Positions 1-8,453 of a DNA stretch of 64,000 bases are shown here, one piece after another; the first letter of the stretch is position 1; every line of letters starts with the position of its first letter. Source of the stretch: Rugosimonospora acidiphila (GTDB lineage Bacteria > Actinomycetota > Actinomycetes > Mycobacteriales > Micromonosporaceae). The stretch lies in contig NZ_BAABJQ010000009.1 in the NCBI RefSeq assembly GCF_039543385.1, positions 1-64,000 of the forward strand, in the 5' to 3' direction. The notes below the pieces were generated by a model, which was not told where the DNA came from, ran no database searches, and saw only the letters and a program-made list of their open reading frames with translations. The translations under genes were made by a program, and so were the position numbers.

Positions 1-64
1 ATCGGCCGGTGAGCCGAGACGGCGGCGCCGGCCGGACTCGTCCGACCCGCACCGCCACATCCAA

Positions 65-136
65 GCGCGATCCCGCGCCTGAGCGCGATCCCGCGCCTGA
101 GCGCGATCCCGTATCCGAGCGCGGATCCCGCGCCCG
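65..136. repeat. 18-bp tandem repeat, four copies
   Basis: Four consecutive units of 18 bp start at 65, 83, 101 and 119. The first two are identical (GCGCGATCCCGCGCCTGA) and the last two have diverged. The repeat lies in the short stretch before the aldo/keto reductase stop codon. An in-frame TGA near base 10 may end an upstream gene that lies mostly outside the window. No function is visible. Confidence 0.8.
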
Positions 137-144
137 GGCGGCGG

Positions 145-1236
145 TCAGTACCGCTGGTCGCTGGCGGTCAGCAGGGGCAGCACCGAGGTGCGCACCCCGT
201 CGACGGTGGCACCGGCGAAGCCGAGCGACGGGGCCAGCATCCGGTTGTTCTCCGCGGGGAAGTTGAGGGCCGGCGCCGACACCTCGTCAAGCGCCGCGAT
301 CTGCTCCTCGGCCAGGCGCACATCGAGCGAGGCGAGGTTGGCCCGGAACTGGTCCAGCCGGCGCGCGCCGATCAGCGTCGAGGTGACCCCCGGCCGCTGC
401 CGTACCCAGGCCAGCGCGACCGCCGCGGGGGTGGCCTCGACCTCCCGGGCGACCCGCTCCAGCACGTCGATGACGTCGTAGTCGCGCTCGGTCGGCCCGC
501 CGACCAGCTCGGCGCGCCGGGTGTCCACCGCGCCCGCCCGCGAGCGCGAGTACTTCCCGGACAGCAGGCCGCTCTTGAGCGGACTCCACGGCAGGACACC
601 GATGCCGTGCTCCCGAGCCATCGGGATCAGCTCGCCCTCGCTGGTGCGCTCCAGGAGGGAGTACTCGGCCTGCAGCCCGATCACCGGCGCCCAGCCGCGG
701 AACCGCGCCAGCAGCTGCGCCTCGGCGACCTTCCAGGCCGGCAGGTCGGAGACCCCGACGTAACGGATCTTTCCGGCCGTGACCAGGTCGTCGAGGGCCC
801 GCATGGTCTCCTCGATCGGTGCCGTCCGGTCCCAGTTGTGCAGCCAGTAGACGTCGACGTAGTCCGTCCGCAGCCGTCGCAGCGAGTTTTCCAGGGCGGC
901 CACGAGCGACTTGCGCCCGGCGCCGCCGCCGTTGGGGTCACCCGGGAAGAGGTTGGCGAAGAACTTGGTACCGATGATCACCCGGTCCCGCAGCCCGGGC
1001 CGTGCCGCGAACCAGTCGCCAATGATCTTTTCGGAGTGGCCATTGGTGTAGATGTTCGCGGTGTCGATGACGTTGCCGCCCCGGTCGAGGTACTCGGCGA
1101 TCATCGCCTCGGACTCCTCGACCGAAGCCCCCCAGCCGTGGTCCTCGCCGAACGTCATGGTACCCAAGGTCAACGGGCTGACCCGCAGGCCGGACCGGCC
1201 GAGACTGACATACGAATCCAGAGACATGCTCCACAT
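145..1236 (-). CDS. Aldo/keto reductase
   Basis: This 363-residue protein is a cytoplasmic NADPH-dependent oxidoreductase of the aldo/keto reductase family. It opens with SLGRSGLRVSPLTLGTMTFG, the usual first beta strand. The catalytic tetrad is visible as Asp and Tyr in VIDTANIYTNG, Lys in IIGTKFF and His in VDVYWLHNWD. The C-terminal cofactor loop follows VTSTLIGAR. The length is normal for the family. The ATG at 1236 is chosen because AGGAAAG lies 6 nt upstream; a second in-frame ATG is at 1227. The gene is divergent from an AraC regulator with about 120 bp between them, so that regulator is the likely controller. The substrate cannot be told from sequence. Confidence 0.93.
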   Translation of the reverse strand: MWSMSLDSYVSLGRSGLRVSPLTLGTMTFGEDHGWGASVEESEAMIAEYLDRGGNVIDTANIYTNGHSEKIIGDWFAARPGLRDRVIIGTKFFANLFPGDPNGGGAGRKSLVAALENSLRRLRTDYVDVYWLHNWDRTAPIEETMRALDDLVTAGKIRYVGVSDLPAWKVAEAQLLARFRGWAPVIGLQAEYSLLERTSEGELIPMAREHGIGVLPWSPLKSGLLSGKYSRSRAGAVDTRRAELVGGPTERDYDVIDVLERVAREVEATPAAVALAWVRQRPGVTSTLIGARRLDQFRANLASLDVRLAEEQIAALDEVSAPALNFPAENNRMLAPSLGFAGATVDGVRTSVLPLLTASDQRY

Positions 1237-1356
1237 GCCTTTCTTTCCTGAGAGTTTTCGCGCTCTTCCAGTACATCCGCCGGGGCGGCGGCGCGGTAGG
1301 CGAGAAGTTCCAAGCTCTTGCACGATCCTTCCAACGCAGGCAGAATTGGTACCGCT

Positions 1357-2292
1357 ATGGATCAGCTCGACGAACATCCCGCCCTGGCGGAGCTGCGGTC
1401 GCTCATCGCCCGGCACGCCGAGGGCCGCTATCGGCGGACCCGCCTGCCCGGGCTGATGATCATGGCGTCGCCGGCGCCCACCGAGCCGCTGTCCGCGGTG
1501 TCCCAGCCGTCGTTCGCGATCGTCGCCCAGGGCGTGAAGCGCACGATCCTCTCCGACCGGGTCTTCGACTACGGCCCCGGGCAGTACGCGGTGATCTCGC
1601 TCGACCTGCCGGTGACCGGCCACGTCCTGCGCGCCGGACCGGGCCAGCCGTTTCTCGGCATGGGCCTGACCCTGAACCCCGCCTCGATCGCGGCCCTGCT
1701 GCTGGGGCCCGGTGCCGGCACCGGCACCGCCACCACCACCGGCGCCGCCGACAGCACCGCCGGGATCGCGGTCAGCGACGCCGGCGGCGACCTGCTGGAG
1801 TCGAGCGTCCGGCTGCTGCGCCTGCTCGACCGCCCGGAGGACATTCCGGTGCTGGCGGCCTCCATCGAACGGGAGATTCTCTGGCGCCTGATCACCGGTG
1901 ACCAGGGCGCCACCATCCGCCAGATCGGCCTGGCCGACAGCCGCCTCTCCCAGATCGCCCGGGCGATCCGTCACATCCGGTCCGGCTACGCGCAGCCGCT
2001 GCGCATCGAGGACCTGGCGAGGGTCGCCAGCATGAGTGTCACCTCGTTCCACCGGCACTTCCGGGCGGTCACCGCGATGAGTCCACTGCAGTTCCTCAAG
2101 CAGATCAGGCTTCAGGAGGCCCGCACCCGCCTGGTCATCGACGCCAGCGACGTGGCGGCGGTGGGCAGGTCCGTCGGGTACGACAGCCCGAGCCAGTTCA
2201 GCCGGGAGTACCGTCGCCTGTTCGGCGCGCCGCCGCGCCAGGACGCGACCCGACTCCAGTCCCTGCCGGCCAGGGACCCGAGCATGGTCTGA
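1357..2292 (+). CDS. AraC-family transcriptional regulator
   Basis: This is a DNA-binding regulator of 311 residues. The N-terminal half (about residues 20-180) matches the AraC_N-type sensory domain (PSFAIVAQGVKR, YAVISLDLPVTGHV). The C-terminal half holds two helix-turn-helix motifs of the AraC type (LRIEDLARVASMSVTSFHRH, then DVAAVGRSVGYDSPSQFSRE). A Gly/Thr/Ala-rich insert (GTGTATTTGAAD) sits in the middle of the sensory domain. The ATG at 1357 is used; 13 more open codons lie upstream without a better start. Regulators of this subtype usually sit beside the reductase or dehydrogenase they control, and here the divergent aldo/keto reductase fits. Confidence 0.93.
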   Translation: MDQLDEHPALAELRSLIARHAEGRYRRTRLPGLMIMASPAPTEPLSAVSQPSFAIVAQGVKRTILSDRVFDYGPGQYAVISLDLPVTGHVLRAGPGQPFLGMGLTLNPASIAALLLGPGAGTGTATTTGAADSTAGIAVSDAGGDLLESSVRLLRLLDRPEDIPVLAASIEREILWRLITGDQGATIRQIGLADSRLSQIARAIRHIRSGYAQPLRIEDLARVASMSVTSFHRHFRAVTAMSPLQFLKQIRLQEARTRLVIDASDVAAVGRSVGYDSPSQFSREYRRLFGAPPRQDATRLQSLPARDPSMV

Positions 2293-2468
2293 CGCGCCAG
2301 ATCGCGTCCTGCCCGCCACCCGTCCCGCGCCATCGCAGAGACCGTCAAGAACTCGTCGAAACCGCAGGCCAGCGGCTAAAGTGTCAGCGGCGCGCCGGGA
2401 AGTCTGGTCGGCACGGATCCCTCTTGATAGACGGATCTCGACGGGTCTAGTGCGTGGAAAGGGTCCCG

Positions 2469-4010
2469 GTGCGCGGAGTCGAGGTCATCCTGCTGCTGGT
2501 CGTGCTGGCCACGGCGGTCGCGGCGTCCGCCCGGCGGCTCCGGGTGCCGGCACCCTCGCTGCTGGTGGTCGCCGGGCTGCTGGTCGCCTTCCTGCCCGGC
2601 GTACCGGCGGTCCAGCTCGCCCCCACCACGGTCAGCCTGGTGGTGCTACCGCCGCTGCTGTACGCCGCCGGTCAGGACCTGTCCTGGCGCGAACTGCGGC
2701 CGGTGTGGCGGCCGGTCACCATCCTCGTAGTGGGCCTGGTGCTCGCCTCCGCCGCCGCGGTCGGCCTGGTGGCCACCGCCCTCGCGGGCCTGCCGGCGTC
2801 GATGGCGTTCGTGCTGGGCGCGGTGCTGGCCAGCACCGACCCGGTCGCGGTCAGCGCGCTGGGCCGGCGGCTGTCGCTGCCGGCCCGGCTCAACGCCCTG
2901 ATCCAGGCCGAGAGCCTGTTCAACGACGCGACCAGCCTGGTGCTGTTCCGGGTGGCGATCGCCGCCGCGGTGGCCGGTGGCTCGGTGTCAGTGGCGCGGG
3001 GCGTGGGTCAGTTCGCGCTGCTGGCCGGCGGCGGCGTACTGATCGGGGCGCTGGTGGCCGGCGGGGTCGGGCTGATCCGCCGGCGCACCGAGGATCCCGT
3101 GCTGGAGACGGTGGTAGCGCTGATCACCCCGTACGCCGGGTACGTCATCGCGGAGGCGCTGCACGTCTCGGGCGTCACGGCCGTCGTGGTGGCCAGTGTG
3201 ATCCTGGCCGGCCAGGCCACCCGGCTGACCAACGCGCAGATCCGGCTGCAACTGCACGCGGTGTACGACACGGTGGTGTTCGTACTCGAGAGCGTGGTGT
3301 TCGGCCTCATCGGGCTGCAACTGCCGACCCTGATCCGGGCGGGGAACGGGCGCACCTGGACCTGGCTGCTCCAGGCGGCGGCGATCGCCGCCACCCTGCT
3401 GGCCATCCGGGCGCTGTGGGTGTTCCCGCTGTCGCTGGCCATCGGGGCCCGACGCGGCGCGCCGGCCTCCTGGCGGGTGCCGGCCGTGGTGTCCTGGGCC
3501 GGGGCGCGGGGCGTGCTGCCGCTGGCCGCCGCCCTGTCCATCCCGCTGACGACCGGGCACGGCGCCCCGCTGGCCGGCCGCGACCATGTCCTGCTGCTGA
3601 CCACCGCGGTCATCGTGGCCACCCTGGTGGTGCAGGGATTCACCCTGGGCCCGCTGGTGCGCCGCTCCGGCATCGCCATGCCCGCCCACCACACCCGCGG
3701 CGAGGAGACGACCGCCCGGACGGCCATGTCCCGTGCCGCGCTGACCTACCTCGACCAGGTGGAGGATCAGGAGGCCGCACCGGCCGTCGCGGTGGCCCAG
3801 CTGCGCCAGATCCAGCAGTCCCGGCTGGAGGCGCTGGAGCACGGGACCGACACGCCCGGACAGCCGGCGCTGCGGCAGCTGCGCCGCGACCTGATCGCCG
3901 TCGAGGCGGCCGAACTGACCCGGCTGTACGAGGACGGGACGATCGGCGCGCAGACCTGGCGGCGGCTGCAGCGCCGCCTCGACCTGGAGGAGACGAGCCT
4001 CGGGGATTGA
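2469..4010 (+). CDS. CPA1-family Na+/H+ antiporter
   Basis: This 513-residue inner-membrane protein should exchange Na+ (or K+) for H+. About twelve hydrophobic segments fill residues 1-400. The family signatures are present: ASTDPVAVSALG, and FNDATSLVLF, which contains the Asn-Asp ion site of the CPA1 group. The C-terminal 110 residues are hydrophilic and charged, a cytoplasmic regulatory tail. The GTG at 2469 is preferred because GGAAAGG lies 6 nt upstream; an in-frame GTG at 2454 lacks one. A TAAAGT hexamer at 2376 could be the -10 element. The gene stands alone. Confidence 0.93.
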   Translation: MRGVEVILLLVVLATAVAASARRLRVPAPSLLVVAGLLVAFLPGVPAVQLAPTTVSLVVLPPLLYAAGQDLSWRELRPVWRPVTILVVGLVLASAAAVGLVATALAGLPASMAFVLGAVLASTDPVAVSALGRRLSLPARLNALIQAESLFNDATSLVLFRVAIAAAVAGGSVSVARGVGQFALLAGGGVLIGALVAGGVGLIRRRTEDPVLETVVALITPYAGYVIAEALHVSGVTAVVVASVILAGQATRLTNAQIRLQLHAVYDTVVFVLESVVFGLIGLQLPTLIRAGNGRTWTWLLQAAAIAATLLAIRALWVFPLSLAIGARRGAPASWRVPAVVSWAGARGVLPLAAALSIPLTTGHGAPLAGRDHVLLLTTAVIVATLVVQGFTLGPLVRRSGIAMPAHHTRGEETTARTAMSRAALTYLDQVEDQEAAPAVAVAQLRQIQQSRLEALEHGTDTPGQPALRQLRRDLIAVEAAELTRLYEDGTIGAQTWRRLQRRLDLEETSLGD

Positions 4011-4362
4011 CGCCGGTCTCCGCAATCCATCACGGGTGCGGCATAAAATCCTTATAGTTATTGAACTTCAGGGCTTGTGTCCCGGTGGCCGACCCCGTTG
4101 ACTGGACGCATGACAGGTGCGCGGGCGTCATTCGCCCCCGACCTCGGCGGCGAATGTCGACTCTGCCGGGGCGGTCGTTTCCTGCTGCCTCCCGATCGGG
4201 TCTGACTCGCACCGGCCCCGTCGCGGGCCGGCCGCCCGGGCACCGTGCGGCCTCGGCCGCGCCAGCGCCCAGTCCCCCGCTCATCGACCCTTGCCCCTCG
4301 ACGGTGGTCGCGTCGCCCGACGGCATGCGCCACCGCGTGGCACCCTCCTTTGTGGACCGAAT
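4011..4362. other. Non-coding gap with an AT-rich patch
   Basis: No frame in this gap resembles a protein. Bases 4040-4066 are unusually AT-rich for the window (CATAAAATCCTTATAGTTAT) and could hold a promoter for either strand. The rest is GC-rich and without clear hairpins or repeats. Confidence 0.5.
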
Positions 4363-5232
4363 ATGCACACCAGAGCACGCTCCGACCGGGTCGCCGTCGT
4401 CACCGGCGCCAGTCACGGCATCGGGTACCAGATCGCACATACCCTGGCCACCTCCGGAAACACCGTGATCGTGCACGCCCGTACCCGCGCGGAGGCCCAT
4501 CAGGCCGTCGCGCACCTGGTGAACGACGGCGCCGATGCACTGGCACTGCAACCGGTCGTCGCCGACTTCGGCCGCTTCGCCGAGGTGCGGGCCATGGCGC
4601 AGCGGATCCGCGCCACGCACCGGCACGTCGACCTGCTGGTCAACAACGCGGCCACGGTCGGCGGCACGCACCGGCGGCTGACCGACGACGGGTACGAGCT
4701 GACCTTCCAGGTCAACTACCTCGCCCACTACCTGCTGACCCGGCTGCTGTGGCCGCAGCTGAGCCAGGCCCCGCACGGCCGCGTGGTCAACGTCTCCTCC
4801 GCCCTGCATCGCAACGGGTACCTGACCTGGAACGACCTGGACAAGACGGCGCGCTACGCGTCCGTCGCGGCGTACGCCCAGTCGAAGCTGGCGCTGACCA
4901 TGCTCAGCCGGGCGCTGGCCAGCCGCGACCCGCACCCCGCGGGTGCCATCGACACGGTCAGCGTGCACCCCGGCGTCATCGCCACCGGCACCATGCGCAG
5001 CATCTACGGCAGGTACGGCGCACCGGTCTGCGACGGCGCCGATCCGGTGCTGTACCTGTGCGACGCGGGCAACGAGGTCGTCAACGGCGCGTACTACGAG
5101 GGCAGGATGCTGGCCACGCCGGCCGCCCTGGTGTACGACCACGCCTGCGTCGACCGGCTCTGGCGGCTGTCCGCCCAACTGACCGGCCTGGGCGGCACGG
5201 CCCCTTCCAGCTACGCCCATTCCATCTCCTGA
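4363..5232 (+). CDS. Short-chain dehydrogenase/reductase (SDR), paralogue 1
   Basis: This 289-residue Rossmann-fold oxidoreductase carries the classical SDR signatures: the cofactor loop TGASHGIG near residue 15, LLVNNAA near 90, a catalytic Ser in VVNVSSALHR and YAQSK with the catalytic Tyr and Lys. The C-terminal half (VSVHPGVI, GAYYEG, ATPAALV) is closely shared with the second SDR at 7620-8453, so the two are paralogues. No ribosome binding site precedes the ATG at 4363, so the start is uncertain. It lies 45 bp upstream of an EbfC-like gene on the same strand and may be cotranscribed with it. The substrate is unknown. Confidence 0.9.
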   Translation: MHTRARSDRVAVVTGASHGIGYQIAHTLATSGNTVIVHARTRAEAHQAVAHLVNDGADALALQPVVADFGRFAEVRAMAQRIRATHRHVDLLVNNAATVGGTHRRLTDDGYELTFQVNYLAHYLLTRLLWPQLSQAPHGRVVNVSSALHRNGYLTWNDLDKTARYASVAAYAQSKLALTMLSRALASRDPHPAGAIDTVSVHPGVIATGTMRSIYGRYGAPVCDGADPVLYLCDAGNEVVNGAYYEGRMLATPAALVYDHACVDRLWRLSAQLTGLGGTAPSSYAHSIS

Positions 5233-5277
5233 GCGGCCCGCGCAAGCGGCAGCCACTCGCAGAAAGGCACTCTCCTC

Positions 5278-5607
5278 ATGACACCCGCACCACTACCCGA
5301 GAACGAGTCGGCGACCCGTTGGGTCGGGCAACGCACCGGTACCGCCTCCGCGCGCCGCGCGTTCGAGGCGACGCGCGACGAGCAGGCGGCGCGGCGGCCG
5401 GCCGAGAGCCGGACCACCACCAGCGACCCGCACGGATACGTCACCGCCACCATCGGCGCCGACGGTCGGCTCGATGGACTGACCATCAACCCACACGCGA
5501 TGTATGACCTCACCGCGGCGGAACTGGCGAAGGCGTGTACGGCGGCGGTCAACGCCGCCTGGGCACGGCGATCGGGGCTGCCACCCCGCTTCTCCGACCC
5601 GAACTGA
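5278..5607 (+). CDS. YbaB/EbfC-family nucleoid-associated protein paralogue
   Basis: This 109-residue protein has the size and C-terminal pattern of actinobacterial YbaB/EbfC DNA-binding proteins: a beta-rich stretch (GYVTATIGADGRLDGLTIN) followed by an amphipathic helix (LTAAELAKACTAAVNAAWAR). The first 45 residues are charged and helical. AGAAAGG upstream supports the ATG at 5278. It is not beside dnaX/recR, the usual place of housekeeping ebfC, so it is an accessory paralogue. It follows the SDR gene at 45 bp and ends at a strong bidirectional terminator. Confidence 0.75.
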   Translation: MTPAPLPENESATRWVGQRTGTASARRAFEATRDEQAARRPAESRTTTSDPHGYVTATIGADGRLDGLTINPHAMYDLTAAELAKACTAAVNAAWARRSGLPPRFSDPN

Positions 5608-5619
5608 CGTTTCGCCACG

Positions 5620-5655
5620 CACCGCGGGCCAGGCCGACCGGCCTGGCCCGCGGTG
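5620..5655. terminator. Bidirectional hairpin terminator
   Basis: A perfect 16-bp inverted repeat, CACCGCGGGCCAGGCC and its complement, flanks a GACC loop. It lies between the converging EbfC-like gene and kdpA and can serve both. There is no U-tract, as is common in actinomycetes. Confidence 0.85.
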
Positions 5656-5668
5656 TTCGTACCCGGTT

Positions 5669-7324
5669 CTAGTGCAGCCCTTCGGCCACCGGACCCAACG
5701 CCAGCACGAGCACGAAGTCCAGCGCCGAGAAGATGAGCACGCACACGGTCAGGAGGCCGATGAACAGCGGCTTGTGCGAGGGCAGGGTTCCCGAGGTGAC
5801 CACGCCCCGTCGCTGCCGGGCCAGGCTGCCGGCCAGTCCGAGCACGAACACGATCGGCAGGTAGCGGCCCAGCAGCATCGCCACCGCCAGGACCACGTTG
5901 TAGTACGGGGTGTTGCCGGTGAACCCGGCGAACGCGCTGCCATTGCTGTTCGCGCTGCTGGTCAGGGCGTAGGCGGTCTCCGTCAGGCCGTGCGCGCCCG
6001 GGTTGCCGATGCTGGCCCGCCCGGTGGGCAGCGCGATCGACAGCGCGGTACCGATGAGGATCAGGGCCGGCGCGGTCAGGATGTACAGGGACACCAGCTT
6101 GATCTCGCGTGCCTGGATGCGCTTGCGGAGGTACTCCGGGGTCCGGCCGATCATGAGCCCGCCCAGGAACACCGCCAGCAACGCCAGCACGATCAGCGCG
6201 TACAGCCCACTGCCGGTGCCGCCCGGACTCACCTCGCCCAGCATCATCGTGGCCAGCAGCAGCCCGCCGCCGATGCTGGTGAAGCTGTCGTAGCTGGAGT
6301 TGCCGGCGCCGTCCGCGCTGCTGGTGGCGGAGGCGCCGAACAACGCGCTGCCGGGTACCCCGATCCGGGTCTCGGTGCCCTCGGTGGCGGCGCCCACCGC
6401 GGTCGGGACCGTGTTGTGGTGCAGCACCTCCGCGGTGGTGGTGCCGGCGACCGACGCGACGAACAGCACCCCGGCGACGGCCAGCAGCGCCCAGCCCTGC
6501 CGGCGGTCGCCCACCATCCGACCGAAGGTACGGATGAACGCCGCGGGGATCAGCAGCATGAGCACGATCTCGAAGAGGTTCGTCAGCGCGGTGGGATTCT
6601 CGAACGGGTGCGCGCTGCTGGCGTTGAACGCCCCGCCGCCGTCGCCCGACATCAGCTTGATGGGTTCCCACGAGGCGATCGGGCCACCGAGGATCGACTG
6701 CCGCGCACCGGCGAGCGTGGTGTGCGCCTGCCAGGATCCGAGGTCCTGCACCACCCCGAGGGCGATCAGCACGACGGCCGACACCGCGGCCATCGGCAGC
6801 AGGATCCGCAGGCTGCCGCGGACGAGGTCGACCCAGAAGTTCCCGAGCCGATCGGCGCGGTGGCGCGCCAGGCCCCGAATGAGCGCCACGCCGACCGCGA
6901 GCCCGACGGCCGAGCTGGCGAACGCCTCGGTGCCCAGGCCGGTGGCCAGCGCCAGGTGCCCCAGCGTCGACTCGCCGGCATAGTTCTGCCAGCTGGTATT
7001 GGTGGTGAAGCTGACGGCGGTGTTGAAGGCCAGCGCCGCCGGCATGCCCGGGTGCCCCAGGCCCAGCGGCAGCCGGCCCTGCAGCCGCAGGATCGCGTAC
7101 AGCACCAGCACCCCGGCCAACGAGAACGCCAGCACCGACCGCAGGTAGGCACCCCAGCGCTGTTCGGAGTCCGGGTCGATGCCGCAGACCCGGTACACGA
7201 GCCGTTCGACGCGCCAGTGCCGCGCTCCGGTGTAGACCCTGGCCATGTAGTCGCCCAGCGGCACGTGGAGCACACCCACGAAGGCCAGCACCGCGGCGAT
7301 CTGCAGCCACGCAGCGACGCCCAT
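5669..7324 (-). CDS. kdpA: Potassium-transporting ATPase subunit A (KdpA), orphan
   Basis: This 551-residue membrane protein is the K+-channel-like subunit of the KdpFABC pump, full length with about ten membrane segments. Four pore-loop motifs can be seen: TTNTSWQNY, SGDGGGAFN followed by SSAHPFENPTALTN, SSADGAGNSSYDSFT and TSSANSNGSAFAG. The usual second filter sequence is GTNGGG and the third usually contains TGAV or CGAV, so Asn to Asp and Val to Gly changes are apparent here. No kdpF, kdpB or kdpC gene lies on either side: downstream is a terminator and upstream is bL37. A GGAG motif precedes the ATG at 7324. Without KdpB it could not pump by the known mechanism unless those genes lie elsewhere. 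Confidence 0.93.
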   Translation of the reverse strand: MGVAAWLQIAAVLAFVGVLHVPLGDYMARVYTGARHWRVERLVYRVCGIDPDSEQRWGAYLRSVLAFSLAGVLVLYAILRLQGRLPLGLGHPGMPAALAFNTAVSFTTNTSWQNYAGESTLGHLALATGLGTEAFASSAVGLAVGVALIRGLARHRADRLGNFWVDLVRGSLRILLPMAAVSAVVLIALGVVQDLGSWQAHTTLAGARQSILGGPIASWEPIKLMSGDGGGAFNASSAHPFENPTALTNLFEIVLMLLIPAAFIRTFGRMVGDRRQGWALLAVAGVLFVASVAGTTTAEVLHHNTVPTAVGAATEGTETRIGVPGSALFGASATSSADGAGNSSYDSFTSIGGGLLLATMMLGEVSPGGTGSGLYALIVLALLAVFLGGLMIGRTPEYLRKRIQAREIKLVSLYILTAPALILIGTALSIALPTGRASIGNPGAHGLTETAYALTSSANSNGSAFAGFTGNTPYYNVVLAVAMLLGRYLPIVFVLGLAGSLARQRRGVVTSGTLPSHKPLFIGLLTVCVLIFSALDFVLVLALGPVAEGLH

Positions 7325-7497
7325 GTCGTTTCACTCCTACCGTTGCGGATGGTTCGATCGGACCCGAGAGGACTCACCGGAACCGAGACCCACAGTGAAG
7401 CGGTCGGGCGGGTCGGCCGACAGGGTCTGTGACAGAAAAACAACGGCGGACGGGCGCGCTTTTTATGGCGCTCGCGCGATGCGGTCGCTAAAACGGC

Positions 7498-7527
7498 GGG
7501 GCCGGTGGGAAGACTCCCACCGGCCCC
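7498..7527 (-). terminator. Intrinsic terminator after bL37
   Basis: A 13-bp perfect stem (GGGGCCGGTGGGA and complement) with an AGAC loop lies just past the bL37 stop codon. On the minus strand it is followed by a short GTTTT run. It should separate the bL37 transcript from kdpA. Confidence 0.8.
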
Positions 7528-7533
7528 ACCGGG

Positions 7534-7614
7534 TCAGTGCCCCGTGCCCGGTCGCTTGCCGTGATTGGCCTTCTTCTTGCGCCGAGCGTTCTTCTTCCGG
7601 GAAGACTTGGACAT
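7534..7614 (-). CDS. 50S ribosomal protein bL37
   Basis: A 26-residue, extremely basic protein starting MSKSSRKKNARRKKK and carrying the NHGKRP motif near its end. This is the pattern of actinobacterial bL37, a very small 50S subunit protein. The ATG at 7614 lies 5 nt after the stop of the minus-strand SDR gene, and GAGGGCGG overlaps that gene's end, so the two are probably cotranscribed. A clear terminator follows the stop. It is too short for most gene callers. Confidence 0.85.
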   Translation of the reverse strand: MSKSSRKKNARRKKKANHGKRPGTGH

Positions 7615-7619
7615 CGTCG

Positions 7620-8453
7620 TTACGCCGCCCTCGATGCCAGAAACCGATCCTGGCCTAGTAGTTGGTAGGTGAGTTTCCACAGCCGGACCACGGCGGAGTC
7701 GTTGTTCACCAGGGCGGCCGGCGTGGCCGGCACGGACCCCTCGTAGTACTCGCCGTTGGCCAGCTCGACGCCGGGCGAGGCCAGCCGCGCCAGCACGGCC
7801 GCGGCCTCGTCGACCGGGGCGCCGACCCGGCTGTAGACCGGCAGCAGGCCGGATCGCACGATGCCGGGATGCACGCTCACGGCCGTCACGCCGTCCTGGG
7901 TGAGGGCCAGGGCCCGGGCGAACATGGTCAGCGCGAGCTTGGACTGGGCGTAGGCGGCCAGCGGGGTGTAATGCCGCCGGCGCTGCGGGTCCGACCAGTT
8001 GATGTTGGCGGTGCGGTGCAGGATCGACGAGACCGCCACCACCCGGCCCCCGGCCGCGCGCAGCCGCCCGGCCAGCAGCCGGGTCAGCAGGTACGGTGCG
8101 AGGTAGTTGACCTGAAAGGTCAGCTCGTTGCCTTCGGCGGTCACGGTGCGGCTGCCCGGCCCGGCGATCGCGGCGTTGTTGACCAGCACGTCGAGGTGGT
8201 CGAACCCGGTGGACACGTCGCGGGCCATCGCCGCCACGTCGGCGAGCTGGCGGAAGTCGGCCGCCACCGGCTGGACCCGCCCGGGGTCGGCGCCGGCGGC
8301 GATCAGATCGCGGGCGGCCCGCTCGGCATCGGCGATGGTCGGGCCGTGCACGATGACCGTCGCGCCGTCGCAGGCCAGGTTCCTGGCGGTCGCGTACCCG
8401 ATGCCGCTGGTGGCACCGGTGATGAGGATGGTGGGAGACACAGGTTCAGGCAT
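7620..8453 (-). CDS. Short-chain dehydrogenase/reductase (SDR), paralogue 2
   Basis: This 277-residue SDR has TGATSGIGYATA (cofactor), VLVNNAAIAG, VVAVSSILHR and YAQSKLALTM (catalytic Ser, Tyr, Lys). It shares long matching patches with the SDR at 4363-5232, such as ELTFQVNYLA, YLLTRLL, YAQSKLALTM and ATPAALV, so a duplication is likely. The ATG at 8453 is chosen because GGAAGAAG lies just upstream; the frame is open to 8522. It is the first gene of an apparent SDR-bL37 transcription unit. The substrate is unknown. Confidence 0.9.
   Translation of the reverse strand: MPEPVSPTILITGATSGIGYATARNLACDGATVIVHGPTIADAERAARDLIAAGADPGRVQPVAADFRQLADVAAMARDVSTGFDHLDVLVNNAAIAGPGSRTVTAEGNELTFQVNYLAPYLLTRLLAGRLRAAGGRVVAVSSILHRTANINWSDPQRRRHYTPLAAYAQSKLALTMFARALALTQDGVTAVSVHPGIVRSGLLPVYSRVGAPVDEAAAVLARLASPGVELANGEYYEGSVPATPAALVNNDSAVVRLWKLTYQLLGQDRFLASRAA

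Noticed and set aside
145..2319. Very long minus-strand open frame reaching across the AraC gene
   Set aside because: Only the part from 1236 down resembles a protein (aldo/keto reductase). The rest is the antisense shadow of the AraC gene, caused by GC-biased codons.
2454..2468. Upstream GTG as the start of the antiporter
   Set aside because: The GTG at 2454 has no ribosome binding site, and the GGAAAGG next to it is placed properly for the GTG at 2469.
5504..7432. Long plus-strand open frame opposite kdpA
   Set aside because: The translation is rich in Arg, Gln, Gly and His with no domain; kdpA on the other strand is unmistakable.
7325..7500. A kdpF gene or potassium/c-di-AMP riboswitch upstream of kdpA
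   Set aside because: No small hydrophobic frame and no recognisable aptamer are seen; only a terminator and a promoter-like AT patch are visible.
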